Origin: Cytophagales bacterium
Lineage (GTDB): Bacteria; Bacteroidota; Bacteroidia; Cytophagales; Bernardetiaceae
Length of the DNA stretch: 37,045 bases
NCBI GenBank assembly: GCA_004293815.1
Contig: RDZD01000036.1
Span: 1-37,045 of the forward strand
Direction: 5' to 3'
Part shown: positions 34,010 through 37,045 of the stretch, piece by piece
How the letters are laid out: each line of letters starts with the position of its first letter
Numbering within the stretch: position 1 is the first letter of the stretch
Translations under genes and position numbers: made by a program
Notes under the pieces: model-generated
Database searches by the model: none
What the model was told of the DNA's origin: nothing
Seen by the model: the letters and a program-made list of their open reading frames with translations, nothing else

Positions 34010-35455
34010 ATGAGCGCAGATAAAGATATTTTGGACGACTTGACACAGTCGGAATACAAATATGGCTTTGTAAGTAATATTGAAACAGAACAAGCAGCTA
34101 AAGGACTTTCCGAAGACACTGTTCGGTTTATTTCTGCCAAAAAAGAAGAGCCTTCATGGATGCTAGAGTGGCGTTTGCAAGCTTTTAAGGTTTGGCAAAA
34201 GATGACCTCCCCAGAATGGGCCAATTTAATGATAGCAAATATTGATTATCAAGACATTATTTACTATGCAGCCCCTAAACAAAAAGTAGCACCCAAAAGC
34301 TTAGATGAGATAGACCCTGAAATTTTAGAAACGTTTAAAAAACTAGGCATTCCCTTAGTTGAGCAACAAAGACTTTCGGGCATTGCTGTTGATGCAGTTT
34401 TTGACAGTGTGTCAGTGGCCACTACCTTTAAGGACAAACTTAAAGATATGGGTGTTATCTTTTGCTCCATGAGTGAAGCTATCAAAGAATACCCTGATTT
34501 GGTGCGTAAGTATTTGGGTTCGGTAGTGCCTGTAAGCGATAACTACTTTAGCGCGCTCAATTCAGCTGTTTTTAGTGATGGTTCTTTCTGTTACATTCCA
34601 AAAGGCGTGCGTTGCCCAATGGAACTTTCTACATATTTCAGAATCAATACTGCCAATACAGGTCAGTTTGAACGCACACTTATTGTCGCTGAAGAAGCCT
34701 CCTATGTAAGCTACCTAGAGGGCTGTACTGCTCCCATGCGCGACGAAAATCAACTTCATGCGGCTGTGGTAGAGATCTTTGCCCACGAGAAGGCTGAGGT
34801 TAAGTACTCTACAGTACAAAACTGGTATCCAGGCGACAAAGAAGGCAAAGGAGGTATTTATAACTTTGTAACCAAGCGTGGGCTCTGTTTTGGGGATTAT
34901 TCTAAAATCTACTGGACTCAGGTAGAAACTGGCTCAGCTATTACTTGGAAATACCCTAGCTGTGTTCTGAAAGGCGATTACTCGATTGGCGAGTTCTATT
35001 CTGTGGCTGTGACCAAAAATAAGCAGCAAGCTGATACAGGCACCAAGATGATACATATTGGAAAAAACACCAAAAGTCGGATTGTTTCTAAGGGTATTTC
35101 GGCGGGTCAGAGCCAAAACTCCTACCGCGGCCTTGTAAAAATGATGCCAAGAGCAGAAAATGCGCGTAATCACTCTCAATGCGACTCCCTCCTTATTGGC
35201 GACCGTTGCGGGGCGCATACCTTCCCTTACATTGAAGTAGAGAATCCATCTGCCAAAGTAGAACATGAGGCCACTACCTCTAAAATTGCTGAAGACCAGA
35301 TTTTCTATTGCAACCAGCGCGGTATTCCTACAGAAGAAGCTGTAGCACTCATCGTGAATGGATATTGCAGAGAGGTGCTGAGTAAATTGCCTATGGAGTT
35401 TGCCGTAGAAGCACAAAAGCTCTTGGCTATCAGCTTGGAAGGTAGCGTAGGTTAA
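34010..35455 (+). CDS. sufB: Fe-S cluster assembly scaffold SufB
   Basis: A 481-residue SufB, full length for the family, which builds Fe-S clusters with SufC and SufD. Conserved segments include [55 protein letters not shown] and [20 protein letters not shown], with C391 at the position of the essential E. coli C405. It has a promoter-like -7 box at 33968-33975. sufC does not follow; instead a small exported protein begins 7 bases after the stop and then a terminator. Confidence 0.97.
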   Translation: MSADKDILDDLTQSEYKYGFVSNIETEQAAKGLSEDTVRFISAKKEEPSWMLEWRLQAFKVWQKMTSPEWANLMIANIDYQDIIYYAAPKQKVAPKSLDEIDPEILETFKKLGIPLVEQQRLSGIAVDAVFDSVSVATTFKDKLKDMGVIFCSMSEAIKEYPDLVRKYLGSVVPVSDNYFSALNSAVFSDGSFCYIPKGVRCPMELSTYFRINTANTGQFERTLIVAEEASYVSYLEGCTAPMRDENQLHAAVVEIFAHEKAEVKYSTVQNWYPGDKEGKGGIYNFVTKRGLCFGDYSKIYWTQVETGSAITWKYPSCVLKGDYSIGEFYSVAVTKNKQQADTGTKMIHIGKNTKSRIVSKGISAGQSQNSYRGLVKMMPRAENARNHSQCDSLLIGDRCGAHTFPYIEVENPSAKVEHEATTSKIAEDQIFYCNQRGIPTEEAVALIVNGYCREVLSKLPMEFAVEAQKLLAISLEGSVG

Positions 35456-35462
35456 GCCCCGA

Positions 35463-35954
35463 ATGAAATTTATCGTATTTAGCTTGTGTCTGATTTGCTT
35501 TGTTCTGACAGAAATCAGTGCGCAAAAACTCTATGTAAAAACACTGATTTTGCGCATAGATTCTCTCAATAAAGCCGAGCAGTGGGAGCAGAGCGTTGAG
35601 CAGAGCACGATACTCCTGACCAAAGATGAAACAGAAAATAGCGATTCACTGCGCGTCTTCTGCCAGTTGAACTTTGCCAACGCTTTTTGGAAGCTTAACA
35701 AAATAGATCTAGCGCAGAGTTATCTTGACTTTGTGTTTAATCATTATTCTACATTTTCTGAGGAAGAGCAAAGCCAACAGGGGCAGTTAATCATTGCTGC
35801 TTGGTGCTTGCAAAGTCATCTGTTTTTGCAGCAGAAAGACAAAACAAAGGCTGAAATCTACTGGAATTTGATACAAAAAAATTGCCATTGGGCGGAAAAA
35901 GACAGTTATTCAAACTCTAAAATAGAAGAGTTACGACTCAAAATACAGGAATAA
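35463..35954 (+). CDS. small exported helical-repeat (TPR-like) protein
   Basis: A 163-residue protein with a signal peptide (MKFIVFSLCLICFVLTEISA, cleavage before Q). The mature part is helical, with hairpins that resemble TPR units (FCQLNFANAFWKLNKIDLAQ, WCLQSHLFLQQKDKTKAEIY), but a TPR assignment is tentative. It starts 7 bases after sufB, so it is translated from the same message, yet it is predicted periplasmic whereas SufB is cytoplasmic. Its function and any tie to Fe-S assembly are unknown. Confidence 0.75.
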   Translation: MKFIVFSLCLICFVLTEISAQKLYVKTLILRIDSLNKAEQWEQSVEQSTILLTKDETENSDSLRVFCQLNFANAFWKLNKIDLAQSYLDFVFNHYSTFSEEEQSQQGQLIIAAWCLQSHLFLQQKDKTKAEIYWNLIQKNCHWAEKDSYSNSKIEELRLKIQE

Positions 35955-35982
35955 GTTTTGTGGCAATGGCACACAAACTAAA

Positions 35983-36015
35983 AAAGGTTATCTCACTTTT
36001 CGCGAGATAACCTTT
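35983..36015. terminator. bidirectional terminator between the sufB unit and the PepSY-like gene
   Basis: Arms 35983-35994 (AAAGGTTATCTC) and 36004-36015 are perfect complements with a 9-nt loop; A-rich left and T-containing right flanks serve both convergent transcripts. Confidence 0.8.
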
Positions 36016-36037
36016 CTAATTATAGTTGGGGCATTAA

Positions 36038-36574
36038 CTATTTTATAACAACCTCTTTGCCTTTTTCGTCAAAGCGAACAGTCATTGTGTCAGTGCCTTT
36101 AGCCAATTGATATTCTACCAATTTAGGATATTTAGGCAATTCTAAAGACTCAATAGCCAATACTGTAGCTGCTTTGTATTTGCCAGCTTTCAAAGATTTG
36201 GTAACGGCAGCAGGAACTTCAGACTCTTGCATAGGAGTGTCTGTTTCACGCCATACGCCAGTAGAGTCAAATTCAGCTTCGTAGGTTTTGCTGTCCATTG
36301 TAAACTCTACTTCGTAGATGCCTTCATCTTCGCTTTCCCAGCCATCAGCAGCTACTGTAGCTGTTGGATATTTGGCTTGGAATGCTGCTGTAACAGCTGC
36401 AGGAACTTCTACAGTTGGAGCTTGAGCTACTGTGTCAGGAGCTGCCTCCATTACCATAGAGGTGTCCACAGCTGTAGAGTCTACAACTTCTTCTGTTTTG
36501 CCGCCGCCGCAAGACGAAGCAGCGATGGTGAGTGCTACTAAAGCACTAGCAACCAATATAATTTGCTTGAACAT
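36038..36574 (-). CDS. lipoprotein with two PepSY-like repeats
   Basis: A 178-residue protein from the ATG at 36574 (MFKQIILVASALVALTIAAS). SSC at the signal end is the lipobox and GGG follows it. An acidic/Val-Ala linker (about 25-50) leads to two PepSY-like/DUF2874 repeats: VPAAVTAAFQAKYPTATVAA plus YEVEFTMDSKTYEAEFDSTG, then VPAAVTKSLKAGKYKAATVL plus VEYQLAKGTDTMTVRFDEKG. Such proteins are periplasmic and of unclear role. The frame is open to 36607, but the promoter at 36605-36636 rules out that start. Confidence 0.88.
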   Translation of the reverse strand: MFKQIILVASALVALTIAASSCGGGKTEEVVDSTAVDTSMVMEAAPDTVAQAPTVEVPAAVTAAFQAKYPTATVAADGWESEDEGIYEVEFTMDSKTYEAEFDSTGVWRETDTPMQESEVPAAVTKSLKAGKYKAATVLAIESLELPKYPKLVEYQLAKGTDTMTVRFDEKGKEVVIK

Positions 36575-36604
36575 GATGATTTCAGTTTTATTAAATTTGC
36601 GGCG

Positions 36605-36636
36605 CAAAGGTAAAGTTGTTTTTTTTTATGTGCAAA
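36605..36636 (-). promoter_or_regulatory. promoter of the PepSY-like lipoprotein gene
   Basis: On the minus strand TTTG (36633-36636), 20 bases, then TACCTTTG (36605-36612) followed by CG. This fits the consensus and gives a leader of about 25 bases. Confidence 0.75.
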
Positions 36637-36805
36637 TTTTACCAATTCTTATACATTTTCTAAATGCCTCTTGGTTAGTCAATATCTGCCTGTTTTCCAA
36701 CGATTGTATGGCAATCATCGTGAAAGTTGGATTGTACTTTTTTAGCTAAAGGATTTGCCCAAATAAAATTTTTTTTATTTTTTTATTCTCATTTATGAAA
36801 TAAGC

Positions 36806-36945
36806 TGACCAAAAAGTATTGACTCTGGAAAGTGAAGAGTCAAAACTAGAATATGAAAAGAACGAACGAACAACACGCGTTTACAATTTTACGAAAACTT
36901 TATGGTCAATTTCAAAAAGCAAGTCACAATCAGACTTGCTTTTTG
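36806..36945 (+). ncRNA. candidate structured leader or small RNA
   Basis: A long-range stem pairs 36806-36817 (TGACCAAAAAGT) with 36897-36908 at 11 of 12 positions. Inside it a hairpin pairs 36821-36826 with 36836-36841 (GACTCT/AGAGTC). An intrinsic terminator (36913-36945) follows after four bases. No gene precedes it on this strand, so the terminator must end a short non-coding transcript or act in the leader of the Rpn gene, whose ATG is 33 bases later. No RNA family is recognised. Confidence 0.35.
36913..36945 (+). terminator. intrinsic terminator upstream of the Rpn gene
   Basis: Arms 36913-36925 (CAAAAAGCAAGTC) and 36933-36945 pair perfectly over 13 bp with a 7-nt loop and are followed by seven Ts. 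Confidence 0.85.
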
Positions 36946-36953
36946 TTTTTTTG

Positions 36954-36961
36954 TATCTTTG
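36954..36961 (+). promoter_or_regulatory. -7 element of the Rpn-family gene
   Basis: TATCTTTG, followed by CA, fits the Bacteroidota -7 box; the ATG at 36979 lies about 12 bases after the expected transcript start. No well-spaced TTTG is seen because the terminator T-run occupies that position. Confidence 0.5.
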
Positions 36962-36978
36962 CACAAAAGCAAAAAACC

Positions 36979-37045
36979 ATGAGCAAGAAATTAATTCGTT
37001 TCGACTGGGCAGTCAAAAAACTACTTCGCAACAAAGCCAACTTTG
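36979..37045 (+). CDS. Rpn/PD-(D/E)XK transposase-like nuclease, N-terminal fragment (gene continues past window)
   Basis: Only 22 codons are present (MSKKLIRFDWAVKKLLRNKA and on). They match the characteristic start of Rpn-family 'recombination-promoting nuclease/putative transposase' proteins, in which FDWA-K-LLR begins the nuclease domain. The active-site residues lie beyond the window. The frame is open upstream to an ATG at 36853, but that part crosses the terminator and the -7 box, so 36979 is the start. Members are often multi-copy and mobile-element-associated. Confidence 0.75.
   Translation, partial: MSKKLIRFDWAVKKLLRNKANF

Noticed and set aside
36853..36978. In-frame upstream extension of the Rpn-family protein
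   Set aside because: It runs through a 13-bp intrinsic terminator and the TATCTTTG box, and the family begins at MSKK.

Overview
The window looks like chromosomal DNA from a gliding-type member of the Bacteroidota, probably a Cytophagales relative. The evidence is a type B (CHU_C) type IX secretion sorting domain, a DUF2723/GT117 membrane protein, an M61 peptidase, a fused alpha/beta 2-oxoacid dehydrogenase E1, and repeated promoters of the Bacteroidota form TTTG-N18-20-TAnnTTTG. No rRNA, CRISPR array or complete insertion sequence is visible. Genus and species cannot be read from the sequence.

Layout. 1-1.9 kb: the 3' end of an RHS-repeat protein with a variable C-terminal (candidate toxin) domain, a candidate immunity gene, and a repeat-rich spacer with a perfect palindrome. 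1.9-3.8 kb (-): a secreted PKD-domain protein with a T9SS type B C-terminus. 4.0-6.2 kb (+): gamma-carbonic-anhydrase-like protein, CdsA, a possible small ORF and a YdeI/DUF1905 protein. 6.3-11.3 kb (-): a small Cys-rich exported protein followed by dabA and dabB, the two-subunit inorganic carbon pump. 11.6-12.8 kb (+): a REC-SpoIIE phosphatase. 12.8-18.3 kb (-): M61 peptidase, then fused E1 and rarA. 18.6-19.0 kb (+): a lipoprotein gene truncated by a 23-bp tandem duplication. 19.2-22.1 kb (-): nuoJKL, apart from other nuo genes. 22.2-24.4 kb (-): ECF sigma factor and a membrane protein that may combine an anti-sigma-like N-terminus with an outer-membrane barrel. 24.7 kb (-): tRNA-Asn(GTT). 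25.2-27.3 kb (+): GNAT-like protein and ftsX. 27.5-33.6 kb (-): frr, sppA with an alkyltransferase-like gene, and the DUF2723 protein. 34.0-36.0 kb (+): sufB with a small exported helical-repeat protein. 36.0-36.6 kb (-): a PepSY-like lipoprotein. The right edge holds a structured leader or small-RNA candidate and the first 22 codons of an Rpn/PD-(D/E)XK transposase-like nuclease.

Most of the window is housekeeping. The accessory or unusual points are the RHS tip with its neighbour, the dabAB group with a carbonic-anhydrase homologue close by, the duplication-broken Cys-rich lipoprotein next to a 19-T tract, the sigma/anti-sigma-barrel pair, and the hairpin-rich segment before the Rpn gene. 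Several genes usually found in larger operons (nuoJKL, sufB, ftsX) stand alone here with their own promoter-like and/or terminator-like elements, which suggests a rearranged operon organisation.
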